NCBI GenBank assembly: GCA_051881075.1
Contig: JBJEPE010000067.1
Location: forward strand, 1 to 47,578
DNA from: RUG14223 sp051881075
GTDB taxonomy: Bacteria; Bacillota; Clostridia; Oscillospirales; Acutalibacteraceae
DNA: 47,578 bases
Direction of reading: 5' to 3'
Shown: positions 1-8,411 of the stretch, in pieces
Layout of the letters: each line of letters starts with the position of its first letter
Numbering within the stretch: the stretch's first letter is position 1
Translations under genes and position numbers: made by a program
The notes under the pieces: generated by a model
Database searches by the model: none
What the model saw: the letters and a program-made list of their open reading frames with translations, nothing else
Told to the model about the DNA's origin: nothing

Positions 1-670
1 TGCGAACACCGGGTCCCATAGTTGATGAAACAACACAAGACTTGATATATTGACCCTTTGCTGCAGCAGGCTTAGCCTTAACTATAGCATCCATAAGAGT
101 CTTCAGGTTCTCTTCGAGCTTTTCAGCACCGAATGAAGCCTTACCAATCGGGCAGTGGATGATGTTTGTCTTATCAAGACGATACTCAATCTTACCTGCC
201 TTGGCCTCCTTAATAGCCTTAGCTATATCAGGAGTAACGGTACCGGCCTTTGGGTTAGGCATAAGGCCTCTTGGTCCGAGGATCTTACCTAAACGTCCTA
301 CAATACCCATCATATCAGGGGTTGTGATAAGAACGTCAAAGTCCATCCAGCCTTCATGCTGAATCTTCTGTGCCATATCCTCTGCTCCAACGAACTCTGC
401 GCCTGCCTCTTTAGCAAGTCTTTCGTTGTCGCCTTTACAAATAGCAAGAACTCTTACATTTTTACCTGTACCGTTAGGAAGAACGATTGCACCTCTAACC
501 TGTTGGTCAGCGTGACGACCGTCTACGCCTAATTTTACGTGAATTTCTACTGTTTCGTCAAACTTTGCATTGGCTGTCTTAACACATACGTCAAGTGCCT
601 CGCCAATGTCATATTGTTTAGATCTGTCAACAAGCTTTGCGCTGTCAACATATTTTTTACCGTGTTTCAT
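1..670 (-). CDS. rplA: 50S ribosomal protein L1 (C-terminus cut by window edge)
   Basis: L1 binds 23S rRNA at the mobile L1 stalk and, in well-studied bacteria, represses the L11-L1 operon by binding its mRNA. The product starts MKHGKKYVDSAKLVD and carries the family signatures TTPDMMGIVGRLGKILGPRG and GLMPNPKAGTV. It reads 223 codons to the window edge, ending SSTMGPGVR, so only a few residues of the usual ~230 are missing. The ATG at 668-670 has the strong ribosome binding site AGGGAGG. It is the last gene seen of the rpmG-secE-nusG-rplK-rplA operon; rplJ and rplL would be expected next, outside the window. Confidence 0.97.
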   Translation of the reverse strand, partial: MKHGKKYVDSAKLVDRSKQYDIGEALDVCVKTANAKFDETVEIHVKLGVDGRHADQQVRGAIVLPNGTGKNVRVLAICKGDNERLAKEAGAEFVGAEDMAQKIQHEGWMDFDVLITTPDMMGIVGRLGKILGPRGLMPNPKAGTVTPDIAKAIKEAKAGKIEYRLDKTNIIHCPIGKASFGAEKLEENLKTLMDAIVKAKPAAAKGQYIKSCVVSSTMGPGVR

Positions 671-686
671 TGTTTTCCTCCCTATT

Positions 687-717
687 GAGTGGTAAAATCG
701 GATTATTTCCTCCCACC
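687..717 (-). promoter_or_regulatory. Leader motif before rplA (candidate L1 mRNA site)
   Basis: Read on the minus strand, GTGGGAGGAA (707-716) is followed by an AT-rich stretch and a CCAC (689-692) that can close a short GTGG/CCAC stem. The same ten bases occur in the rplK leader at 1216-1225. L1 autoregulation of this operon through mRNA binding is established in other bacteria; that this motif is the site is inference. Confidence 0.45.
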
Positions 718-729
718 TGGGTGTCGTTA

Positions 730-1155
730 TCAGTCAACGACTTCAATGCCCATGCTGCGAGCTGTACCTGCGATCATGCTCATAGCTGACTCGATGCTTG
801 ATGCGTTAAGGTCAGGCATCTTCTGCTCAGCAATCTTCTGAACCTGCTCACGTGTGATTTTTGCGACCTTATTCTTATTAGGAACGCCTGAACCGCTCTC
901 GATTCCGCAGGCCTTCTTAATCAGTACGGCTGCAGGCGGTGTCTTTGTAATAAATGTGAAAGAACGGTCTGCATATACTGTAATTACAACGGGGATTATA
1001 AGTCCTACGTCGTTCTTTGTGCGCTCGTTAAATTCCTTAGTGAACGCCATAATGTTGACACCGTGTTGACCCAGTGCAGGGCCTACAGGCGGTGCCGGTG
1101 TAGCTTTTCCAGCAGGTATCTGCAGCTTTATAAAGCCGGTTACCTTTTGAGCCAT
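730..1155 (-). CDS. rplK: 50S ribosomal protein L11
   Basis: L11 binds the GTPase-associated region of 23S rRNA and takes part in factor binding and the stringent response. The 141 residues match the usual length. Visible signatures are KLQIPAGKATPAPPVGPALG near the N-terminus, FTKEFNERT, and TPPAAVLIKKACGIESGSG in the middle. The start ATG at 1153-1155 lies behind GGAGGTGC. It sits between nusG and rplA in the conserved order. A structured leader of about 135 bases precedes it, so its translation is probably controlled separately from nusG. Confidence 0.98.
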   Translation of the reverse strand: MAQKVTGFIKLQIPAGKATPAPPVGPALGQHGVNIMAFTKEFNERTKNDVGLIIPVVITVYADRSFTFITKTPPAAVLIKKACGIESGSGVPNKNKVAKITREQVQKIAEQKMPDLNASSIESAMSMIAGTARSMGIEVVD

Positions 1156-1174
1156 GTTTCTTGCACCTCCAAAA

Positions 1175-1248
1175 TTCGTGGTGAATTGCGGAACGACGCT
1201 TCAATAAATTTATCGTTCCTCCCACGAGGGAACCTTACGTGTCCCTCA
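1175..1248 (-). promoter_or_regulatory. Structured leader upstream of rplK (candidate L1 operator)
   Basis: On the minus strand the segment folds into nested stems. CGTGG (1226-1222) pairs with CCACG (1182-1178), and inside it GGAACGA pairs with TCGTTCC. Just upstream, GAGGGA and TCCCTC form a second hairpin (1227-1248). It contains the motif GTGGGAGGAA, which is also present before rplA. The position fits the classical L11-operon leader bound by L1; binding here is inferred. Confidence 0.5.
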
Positions 1249-1290
1249 ACAATAACCGCATTTACTTTGCGGCTATTACAATTAAATCTT

Positions 1291-1812
1291 TTACTCTACC
1301 GATTCAACTTGATTAAGCTCAAGCTCTACCGGAGTTTCGCGTCCGAACATAGATACTGTTACCTTGACGCAGTTTTTCTCGGTGTCTATTTCCTCAACAA
1401 TACCGACAAAGTCCTCAAGCGGACCGTCAATAATGCGTACGGAATCACCGACATTGTAGGAAACCTCAATAACCTTAGTTTCCACGCCCATCCTGATAAC
1501 CTCTTCATCAGTGAGTGGAACAGGCTTAGAAGACGGGCCGACAAATCCGGTACATCCGCGGATATTCCTTACAACGTACCACGATTCATCTGTCAACACC
1601 ATTTTTACGATGACATAACCCGGAAAAATCTTTCGTTCAACTTCCCGTGTCTTGTTGTCTTTAACCTCGGTAACCGTTTCTGTCGGAACCTTAATGTCAA
1701 AAATCAAATTCTGAAGTCCTCTGTTTTCAACAGTTTTCTCTAAATTTGACGCTACTTTATTCTCGTATCCCGAATAAGTATGGACAACATACCACTTTGC
1801 TTCCTCAGACAT
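1291..1812 (-). CDS. nusG: Transcription termination/antitermination factor NusG
   Basis: NusG binds RNA polymerase and modulates pausing and termination. The 173-residue product has the NGN domain (AKWYVVHTYSGYENKVASNL at the N-terminus, RKIFPGYVIVKM in the middle) and a C-terminal KOW segment (VGDSVRIIDGPLEDFVGIV). Length and position after secE are typical. The start ATG at 1810-1812 follows AGGAG. Nothing unusual is seen in the motifs. Confidence 0.98.
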   Translation of the reverse strand: MSEEAKWYVVHTYSGYENKVASNLEKTVENRGLQNLIFDIKVPTETVTEVKDNKTREVERKIFPGYVIVKMVLTDESWYVVRNIRGCTGFVGPSSKPVPLTDEEVIRMGVETKVIEVSYNVGDSVRIIDGPLEDFVGIVEEIDTEKNCVKVTVSMFGRETPVELELNQVESVE

Positions 1813-1832
1813 ATTTCCTCCTTATGACATCA

Positions 1833-2078
1833 TCAGGCTGATACATTCATAATTATGCCCAACAGAGCATAAAGACCACGATCAAGGCCAAAAATGAATA
1901 AACCTACCAATGCAATAGCAACTATTACTATGCCGGTATTCTTAAATACTGACCTTGGAGTAGGCCATACTACCTTTTTAACCTCGGTCTTGCAATCACG
2001 AAAGTACTTGGCGATACTTGACATTCCTCTTAGAAAAGCATTCTTCTTTTCCGGTTTTTCAACTTTTTTCTCTGCCAT
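1833..2078 (-). CDS. secE: Preprotein translocase subunit SecE
   Basis: SecE is the small clamp subunit of the SecYEG protein channel. The 81-residue product has a charged N-terminus rich in Lys and Glu, then KYFRDCKTEVKKVVWPTPRS, the conserved amphipathic helix of the family, then one membrane segment (GIVIVAIALVGLFIFGLDRG). It is the single-membrane-span form usual in Firmicutes. It lies between rpmG and nusG with 20-base gaps, so the three are almost certainly one transcript. The ATG follows GGAGG. Confidence 0.95.
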   Translation of the reverse strand: MAEKKVEKPEKKNAFLRGMSSIAKYFRDCKTEVKKVVWPTPRSVFKNTGIVIVAIALVGLFIFGLDRGLYALLGIIMNVSA

Positions 2079-2094
2079 TTAAATACCTCCGCTC

Positions 2095-2244
2095 TTACTT
2101 ACTCTCTTTGTGTAAAGTATGCTTCTTACAGAATCTGCAATACTTACGCATCTCAAGTCTGTCTGGATCGTTCTTTTTGTTTTTCATGGTGTTGTAGTTG
2201 CGCTGTTTACATTCAGTGCAGGCTAGTGTAATTTTTACTCTCAT
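2095..2244 (-). CDS. rpmG: 50S ribosomal protein L33
   Basis: L33 is a small 23S rRNA-binding protein. The chosen start (ATG 2242-2244, behind CGGGAGGTGCC) gives 49 residues beginning MRVKITLACTECKQRNY, the family length; the open frame extends 15 codons further upstream but without support. It keeps the CxxC...CxxC zinc ribbon (CTEC and CRFC), so it is the zinc-containing version rather than the zinc-free paralogue. It is the first gene of the secE-nusG-rplK-rplA transcript. Confidence 0.96.
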   Translation of the reverse strand: MRVKITLACTECKQRNYNTMKNKKNDPDRLEMRKYCRFCKKHTLHKESK

Positions 2245-2331
2245 TAACGGCACCTCCCGATTTATGCGGAATAATTTAGCCTCCCTCATAAAATAGGCAC
2301 AAAAAATAAGCCTCTTTTTTGAGGTAATAAC

Positions 2332-2360
2332 ACTATAACATATAAATGTTACACCGTCAA
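2332..2360 (-). promoter_or_regulatory. Promoter of the rpmG-secE-nusG-rplK-rplA operon
   Basis: On the minus strand, TTGACG (2360-2355) and TATAGT (2337-2332) are separated by exactly 17 bases, close to the sigma-A consensus. Transcription would start near 2326, leaving a leader of about 80 bases before rpmG. Confidence 0.7.
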
Positions 2361-2413
2361 GCTTTTTTTACAAAAAATTCTTCCGTATTTTTAAATATGT
2401 TGATTTGCACAAA

Positions 2414-3187
2414 TTATGTGTTCAAAGTTTCCGCCATAAATGTACTTTTTTTCTTTTCAGGTTTGATTTTTTTGCCACGTATCTTTTTGGCGGCATCCCA
2501 ACCCTTAATAACCGCTTCGCTCATATTCTTTCTGAGTTTGCTTTCTTTTTTCTCATCCCTTATTGAGTCAAGAATAACTATCGTTATTATAGAGCGTGTG
2601 TCCATATCGGCGTTATCATACTGTGTTGAAATTATCTCAGCAAGCTTATCTATCTCGCCCTGAGTACCTGTTTCAAGCAGTTTATCTATAAGCGGCAATA
2701 TCTTTTCTCTGGTGAAGGTAACGCCTCTGAACTTTGAATAGCAGTCGCACTCATACTTTATTTCGTCCTTAAGCTCAGGAAAAACAACTACCAATCTTTT
2801 TGCAAAGAAAAGCGGATCTGCATTTCCTTCGTCATCGTTCCTCTTTCTCTTAGCCTGTTTAGACATAGCCACCCTTGTAGGCTTTGCGGTATCAATAAAA
2901 TCATTTGCAATGCTTGCGGCTTCACGCTCGGTATCGGTATTCTCGTCAAACATCCATGAAGAAAGTGTTCTCCACTCGTTGTCCGGTTCTGCATCATCAA
3001 CACCGCAAACCTGCAATATAAACTGCTTTTTCTCCGCTGAGTACTGTACTGAATATGCGCTCTGTTCGCTTATGAACAGACCTACCATATCATTTTTTGC
3101 GGCTTCTACACTTTTATAAGTATATCCGTACCCAGCCATTTCTTCGCTGAACATTTTAATTATAATATCAAATGCCTTTTTTATCAT
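2414..3187 (-). CDS. Conserved-looking hypothetical protein, cytoplasmic
   Basis: I do not recognise this protein. The start chosen (ATG 3185-3187, MIKKAFDIIIKMFSEEM) is preceded by AGGAG; the open frame continues 19 codons upstream without a better site. About 257 residues follow, with no signal peptide or membrane segment. The first half looks like a compact alpha/beta domain (SAYSVQYSAEKKQFILQVCG). A basic, polar linker around KQAKRKRNDDEGN follows, then a helical half that ends in a lysine-rich tail (KKIRGKKIKPEKKKS). The basic tail would suit nucleic-acid contact, but that is speculation. It lies between the rpmG operon and the divergent gene at 3504. Confidence 0.7.
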   Translation of the reverse strand: MIKKAFDIIIKMFSEEMAGYGYTYKSVEAAKNDMVGLFISEQSAYSVQYSAEKKQFILQVCGVDDAEPDNEWRTLSSWMFDENTDTEREAASIANDFIDTAKPTRVAMSKQAKRKRNDDEGNADPLFFAKRLVVVFPELKDEIKYECDCYSKFRGVTFTREKILPLIDKLLETGTQGEIDKLAEIISTQYDNADMDTRSIITIVILDSIRDEKKESKLRKNMSEAVIKGWDAAKKIRGKKIKPEKKKSTFMAETLNT

Positions 3188-3503
3188 TAATTTCACTCCT
3201 ATAGAGATTTTTGACGTATCGCAAGCTTTTGATACATATCGCACGGTAAATGTGCGACTATGTGCAATTTGTCTTTATTACAAATTAATGCGTACTTTAA
3301 TTTTTTATTATACTATAATTATTCTTCTTTGTCAATCAAATAGCTTATCTGCACCAACGGCACATATTTATTATACGATTATTGTACGATTTTTTTAAAA
3401 TTAACCTACTTAAATTCGCTTTTCCTCTTTTATTTTGCAGATACATATGTTATAATTCTTATAATTAGGCAAATTTATAAATCTTATTTTGGGAGAAAAG
3501 AAT
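3188..3503. other. Divergent intergenic region with an extended -10 promoter
   Basis: This AT-rich gap separates divergent genes. On the plus strand TGTTATAAT (3448-3456) is an extended -10 element 48 bases upstream of the start at 3504; no good -35 is seen, as expected for that class. A second TATAAT overlaps 3460-3466. No ORF, repeat array or RNA gene is visible. Confidence 0.5.
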
Positions 3504-5321
3504 ATGTCGAAAATCAAGAATTTAAGGATTTTTAATGATATCATAAATAATAAAAAGAAGCTCACCCTTACCGTATTTTTACTTATACTTGTACCGGCAA
3601 TAATTATTTTTGCTATTGTTAGGTCGGGCGGGGATACATCAACGTATGAATATCAGATGGATGAAATCAAACGCACAATATTTTCCGGTACAACTGCACA
3701 GGAAATCTCAGACAGTATAGATAAGCTTTCACCGACCCCAACTTATGCAATATTTGTTTCGGTATCTGACGGTAATGCCCCGGCAGAGGTATGTGTAGGC
3801 ACTGGTAAAACGCTAAGTACCGCATGGTCGGATGCGTATGAAAACGGTGAAAAAACAGTAAAGCGCTTTGGCATAAAAACCAAATGGGTACGTGTTGACA
3901 TAGTTGATAGCTATGACACGGTAACATACGAGGAATTATCGGGTACTTACCTTAAAAATCATTCAATAAACGCATTTAAGTACGGATTGGCATTCGATAC
4001 CGAATTTAAGTATGCAATTCTTGCGGAAGAAATAAACGCTAACAGCATTATAGACTATGAGGATGATAACCGTTTTTCTCTCGCCAGACTTAATAAATAT
4101 TTAAAAAATCATAAAAGAGAAACTCTTGACGAGTTGCCCACAGGCTTGCGTGTTTTCACAACATCGGGTTATATTTATGACAGCGGCAATGTTCATAAGC
4201 TTATGAACAACGAATGGAATTACAGCGTGCGTAAATCGGATGCTTCAAGCAATATAAGCACACTTAAATCAGTCATAAACGATACTGCCGAAAAGCTTGC
4301 CGGATCAGTAAACTCCGACGGATACTTTACCTACGGCTACAGCCCTGTAAAAAACATCTCAATAAAATATACCATAGGCGAACACTCACAAACAATATCG
4401 GCGCTTGCGGAAAAATACAAAATAGATGGCAATGACGAGATAAAATCGGCTATGGAAAGCGCAGCAAAATATCTTGTAAGCAATATATTAAGTCCGTCTG
4501 ACGATATAGCCCTGATAAAAAGTGAAAGCGTCGACGCAGAAGATGAGGTTTATTTAGGCGATACCGCACTGGCCGTCATAGCGCTCATTGATTATTCGGA
4601 ATGTCTTAAAAGCAATACCTACGATGACCTTATAAACAAGCTTGGTGCAGGCATAGAATTATTCTTAGATGAAGAGAGCGGTGCATTTGAGCATACTTTG
4701 CTGTATCCGTCGCTTGAGCCTGACGACTGCTACCGTGACGATAAATTCAATGCAATGGCCGCCTACGCTCTGTGCAGACTTTATTCATATACCGGACAAC
4801 AGGCATGGATAGATGATGCTGCCTGTGCAGCAAATTACATTATCGCTCTTGAAAATCCTGTCAATCTTAATAAATGGCATGTGCTTGCTCTCAAAGAGCT
4901 TGGTGACAATACAGGCAGCAACATATATTACAGCTCTGCACTCAGCTATGTAAACGATAATGTGAGTACCATAGCAAGCGGTGCGGTATTCTCTCCCGAT
5001 TATCTTGACCTGCTGATTGCAGGATATGAGATATACGATAAAAACAAAGGTAACGAAACCCTCGCAGATGACATAAGGGATTTTGATATTTACACCTTTA
5101 CACTTACAGCAGTAAATTATACGGATTTTATCTTTAATAAATACTATTATCCCGAAAATGCAATGTATCTTGAAAACTCTGCGGAGCTTGTAGGCAATTT
5201 CTACTCATCAGATGATTGCTTCTCAACAGATGCAGGTGTTATGCAAGGTTATCTGTACAGTCTTTGCAGATATTACAACTATTACGATAAACTTACAAAG
5301 CTTTATGACAGCCTAAAGTAA
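3504..5321 (+). CDS. Membrane-anchored protein with predicted alpha/alpha-toroid ectodomain
   Basis: The start is ATG 3504, seven bases or fewer after GGGAGAAAAG; a TTG five codons upstream is less likely. The ~605-residue product has a short basic N-terminus (about residues 1-20), one membrane segment (LTLTVFLLILVPAIIIFAIV) and a long extracytoplasmic part. Residues ~240-600 carry repeated helical hairpins. Examples are KYTIGEHSQTISALAEKY, EVYLGDTALAVIALIDYSE and DDKFNAMAAYALCRLYSYTG. This is the pattern of six-hairpin (alpha/alpha) toroids such as glycosidase-like or terpenoid-cyclase-like folds. The catalytic residues and substrate are not evident. It precedes murI by 40 bases, which hints at an envelope role. 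The fold assignment is inference. Confidence 0.6.
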   Translation: MSKIKNLRIFNDIINNKKKLTLTVFLLILVPAIIIFAIVRSGGDTSTYEYQMDEIKRTIFSGTTAQEISDSIDKLSPTPTYAIFVSVSDGNAPAEVCVGTGKTLSTAWSDAYENGEKTVKRFGIKTKWVRVDIVDSYDTVTYEELSGTYLKNHSINAFKYGLAFDTEFKYAILAEEINANSIIDYEDDNRFSLARLNKYLKNHKRETLDELPTGLRVFTTSGYIYDSGNVHKLMNNEWNYSVRKSDASSNISTLKSVINDTAEKLAGSVNSDGYFTYGYSPVKNISIKYTIGEHSQTISALAEKYKIDGNDEIKSAMESAAKYLVSNILSPSDDIALIKSESVDAEDEVYLGDTALAVIALIDYSECLKSNTYDDLINKLGAGIELFLDEESGAFEHTLLYPSLEPDDCYRDDKFNAMAAYALCRLYSYTGQQAWIDDAACAANYIIALENPVNLNKWHVLALKELGDNTGSNIYYSSALSYVNDNVSTIASGAVFSPDYLDLLIAGYEIYDKNKGNETLADDIRDFDIYTFTLTAVNYTDFIFNKYYYPENAMYLENSAELVGNFYSSDDCFSTDAGVMQGYLYSLCRYYNYYDKLTKLYDSLK

Positions 5322-5361
5322 GCCGAAACCGTGTATATGATTATTGAAAGAGGGAATATAA

Positions 5362-6210
5362 ATGTCTACCGCTCCCATAGGTGTTTTTGACTCCGGTCTG
5401 GGCGGCCTTACTGCCGTTAAAGAGCTTATACGTGTATTGCCGAATGAGAACATCATCTACTTTGGCGATACTGGACGTGTACCGTACGGTAACAGAAGTA
5501 AAAGCACCATTAAAAAATACGCATTACAGGATGCCGCCTTTCTACTCTCACGCAAGGTAAAGGCCATAATAGCCGCTTGCGGAACGGTAAGCTCGGTGGC
5601 TTCTGATCTGAATAAAATGCTTAACGTACCGTACACAGGGGTTTTACTCCCCACGGCGCTTGCCGCAGTAAAGGCAACACGTAACCTGAGAATAGGCGTT
5701 ATAGGTACTACAGCCACTATCAAAAGCCGTTCCTATGAGCTTGAAATAAAGAAGATAAATCCTGATATACAGCTTTTTGTGCAGGATTGTCCTCTGTTTG
5801 TTCCGCTTGTAGAGAACGGATTTATCGAAAGAGATAATCAAATAACAAAGCTTGTTGTGGAAAAATACCTCAAAGAACTTAAATACAGTGAAATAGACAC
5901 GCTAATACTAGGATGTACTCATTATCCGATCCTGACGGATATCATAAGCGACTATATGGGTAATAATATAACCCTGATAAATCCGGGACGTGAAACCGCA
6001 CTGTATGCCGCAGATATGCTAAATGATACCGATATGCTCAGTAAAGAAACAACTCAGGGGTCACGCCTATTTTATGTTAGCGATAACACAGAGAGCTTCT
6101 CTGCTGTAGCAAGCATCTTTTTGGGTGAAAAAATTGAAAATAATGTTGAAAGGATCAATATAGAGGATTACGGTGATTACCGTACTCTTGACAGATTAGG
6201 GATGGTGTAA
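5362..6210 (+). CDS. murI: Glutamate racemase
   Basis: MurI interconverts L- and D-glutamate and supplies D-Glu for peptidoglycan. The 282 residues contain GVFDSGLGGLTAV with D10, YFGDTGRVPYG, the first catalytic Cys at C73, and GCTHYPIL with the second catalytic Cys near C185. One point is unusual. The first Cys motif reads AACGTVSS, where most racemases have CNT, so the Asn next to the catalytic Cys is Gly. This may be a lineage variant, since all other motifs are intact. The gene overlaps nothing and is followed two bases later by the DUF1934 gene, suggesting co-transcription through argS. Confidence 0.93.
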   Translation: MSTAPIGVFDSGLGGLTAVKELIRVLPNENIIYFGDTGRVPYGNRSKSTIKKYALQDAAFLLSRKVKAIIAACGTVSSVASDLNKMLNVPYTGVLLPTALAAVKATRNLRIGVIGTTATIKSRSYELEIKKINPDIQLFVQDCPLFVPLVENGFIERDNQITKLVVEKYLKELKYSEIDTLILGCTHYPILTDIISDYMGNNITLINPGRETALYAADMLNDTDMLSKETTQGSRLFYVSDNTESFSAVASIFLGEKIENNVERINIEDYGDYRTLDRLGMV

Positions 6211-6212
6211 AA

Positions 6213-6644
6213 TTGACTGACGAATACTTAATAACGGTAATAACCTCTCAGACGATTGAGGATGACGATACCGACAGTGCCGAGCTTGTAACTACCGGCA
6301 ACTATATAATAAAAAACGGCAAGCGATACATTATGTATAAGGAGTATAACGATGAAACTCCACCTAAAAGTCACACAACGCTTGTCAAGATATCGGATGA
6401 CAATAATGTAACGATAAGCCGCAGAGGTGATATTTACTCTGACCTTGTACTTGAAAAGGGCTGCCGTCATCAGTGTCATTATGAAACACCGATGGGAACC
6501 CTCATAATGGGTATTTATACAGAGAAGATAAACAATGACCTGACCGATAACGGCGGCAGTATATTTATGGAATATTGCATTGATTTTAACTCTGATTTTG
6601 TAAGCAGAAATACGTGCTCGATAAAAATAATAAAAAAGCAATAA
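6213..6644 (+). CDS. DUF1934 (calycin-like beta-barrel) protein
   Basis: The product is 143 residues, mainly beta-strand (YLITVITSQTIEDDDTDSAE, GNYIIKNGKRYIMYKEY), with the late GGSIFMEYCIDFNSD segment that I associate with the DUF1934/YwiB family. Members are lipocalin-like barrels of unknown function and often sit directly upstream of argS, as here. The start is an unusual TTG at 6213, two bases after the murI stop, with AGGGA ten bases upstream. No better start lies near. TTG use and tight spacing suggest translational coupling to murI. Confidence 0.8.
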   Translation: MTDEYLITVITSQTIEDDDTDSAELVTTGNYIIKNGKRYIMYKEYNDETPPKSHTTLVKISDDNNVTISRRGDIYSDLVLEKGCRHQCHYETPMGTLIMGIYTEKINNDLTDNGGSIFMEYCIDFNSDFVSRNTCSIKIIKKQ

Positions 6645-6665
6645 CGAAAGGACAGGACACACAAA

Positions 6666-8360
6666 ATGTCAAAAATAACATCACAGGCAAAAGAATTGCT
6701 CAAAAACTCCATTAAAGACGCTATCAATAAGGCTATAGAGCTTGGCAAACTGCCGAATGCCGAGATACCGGATTTTATAATAGAAACCCCTGCGGATAAA
6801 TCGCACGGTGATCTGGCAACAAATGCCGCTATGGCGTGCGCCCGCAATTTTCGCACTGCACCTGTAAAGATAGCGCAGGCTATAGCGGAAAACATAAATC
6901 TTGAAAACTCTTATTTCAGTAAAATAGAAGTAGCCGGCCCCGGCTTCATAAATTTCTTTTTCAGTCCGTTATACTACGCCGACATATTAGAGGACATTCA
7001 CAATTTAGGTGAAAAATACGGACGATCCGATTACGGAGCAGGCAAGCGTATAATTGTAGAGTTTGTATCTGCAAATCCTACAGGCCCAATGCACATGGGC
7101 AACGCACGCGGCGGCGCACTTGGAGATTGCCTTGCATCTGTGCTTGATGTCGCAGGATATGACGTATGGCGTGAATTTTACGTAAATGACGCAGGTAATC
7201 AAATAGAGAAATTTGCGGTATCGCTTGAAGCTAGATATCTACAGATATTCAAGGGAGAAGAAAATGTACCCTTCCCTGAGGACGGTTATCAGGGTACAGA
7301 TATCACAGACCATGCAAAGGCATATGCCGATATGTACGGCGATAAGCTTGTAGAGCTTGACAGCACATCACGTAAAAAAGCACTTGTAGACTATGCCTTG
7401 CCTAAGAATATAGCTAAAATGCAGGCTGACATGGCTAAATACCGCATTAATTACGATAAGTGGTTCTTTGAAAGCGAGTTACACAGCAGCGGATATGTTA
7501 CCGACACCATAAACATACTTAAAGAAAAAGGCATGACATACGAGAAGGACGGCGCACTTTGGTACAAGGCAACCGATCTGGGCGCAGAAAAGGACGAGGT
7601 GCTTGTACGTAATAACGGCAATCCAACATACTTTGCCGCTGATATAGCATATCATCGCAATAAGCTTGATGTACGTAAATTTGACACCTGTATTGATATA
7701 TGGGGCGCAGACCACCACGGCCATGTTGCTCGTATGAAGGGCGCAATGAACGCTATAGGTCTTGACGGCGATAAGCTTGACGTCGTGCTCATGCAGCTTG
7801 TTAAGCTTGTAAGAAACGGCGAGCTTGTCAAGATGAGCAAGCGTACAGGCAAAGCCATACAGCTTGCCGATCTGCTTGATGAGGTACCGGTTGATGCCGC
7901 AAGATTTCTGTTTAACATGAGAGAAGCTAATTCTCAAATGGACTTTGACCTTGATCTTGCTGTTGCACAGGATTCTCAAAACCCTGTATATTATGTTCAG
8001 TACGCCCATGCCAGAATTTGCAGTATACTCAAAAAGCTTTCCGCAGACGGAATTACTGCACGTAATTGCACTAAGGATGAGCTTACATTACTTAATAAGC
8101 CTGAAGAAATAGAGCTTATACGTCATCTGTCATCATATACCGATGAAATAATAAGTGCGGCTAAGGATTATGACCCCACTAAGATAACAAGATATGTAAT
8201 CACGCTTGCAACACTTTTCCACAAGTTCTATAATGCGTGCCGTGTAAGCTGTGATGATGAAAGCCTGCAACAGGCAAGAATTAATCTTTGCCTTGCCGTT
8301 AAGACAGTAATAGTAAACGTTCTTACTATGTTTAACATAACCATACCTGAAATTATGTAA
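6666..8360 (+). CDS. argS: Arginyl-tRNA synthetase
   Basis: ArgS charges tRNA-Arg with arginine using ATP. The 564-residue class I enzyme shows, in order, the N-terminal Add-1 domain (residues ~1-115), the HIGH-type motif MHMGNARGG near residue 140, and a KMSKR signature (KMSKRTGK) near residue 390. The C-terminal anticodon-binding helical domain follows (NPVYYVQYAHARI onward, ending ITIPEIM). The ATG at 6666 follows GAAAGGACA. Many ArgS proteins have degenerate KMSKS loops; this one is canonical. It is the fourth gene in the run from 3504. Confidence 0.97.
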   Translation: MSKITSQAKELLKNSIKDAINKAIELGKLPNAEIPDFIIETPADKSHGDLATNAAMACARNFRTAPVKIAQAIAENINLENSYFSKIEVAGPGFINFFFSPLYYADILEDIHNLGEKYGRSDYGAGKRIIVEFVSANPTGPMHMGNARGGALGDCLASVLDVAGYDVWREFYVNDAGNQIEKFAVSLEARYLQIFKGEENVPFPEDGYQGTDITDHAKAYADMYGDKLVELDSTSRKKALVDYALPKNIAKMQADMAKYRINYDKWFFESELHSSGYVTDTINILKEKGMTYEKDGALWYKATDLGAEKDEVLVRNNGNPTYFAADIAYHRNKLDVRKFDTCIDIWGADHHGHVARMKGAMNAIGLDGDKLDVVLMQLVKLVRNGELVKMSKRTGKAIQLADLLDEVPVDAARFLFNMREANSQMDFDLDLAVAQDSQNPVYYVQYAHARICSILKKLSADGITARNCTKDELTLLNKPEEIELIRHLSSYTDEIISAAKDYDPTKITRYVITLATLFHKFYNACRVSCDDESLQQARINLCLAVKTVIVNVLTMFNITIPEIM

Positions 8361-8411
8361 TCTTTTTCATTATATATCCGTTTATTTCTTAATTAAAGAA
8401 GTGTAAATTAA

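Noticed and set aside
6228..6895. Two minus-strand frames (126 and 144 codons) opposite DUF1934 and argS
   Set aside because: They are antisense to genes with clear family signatures and lack ribosome binding sites.
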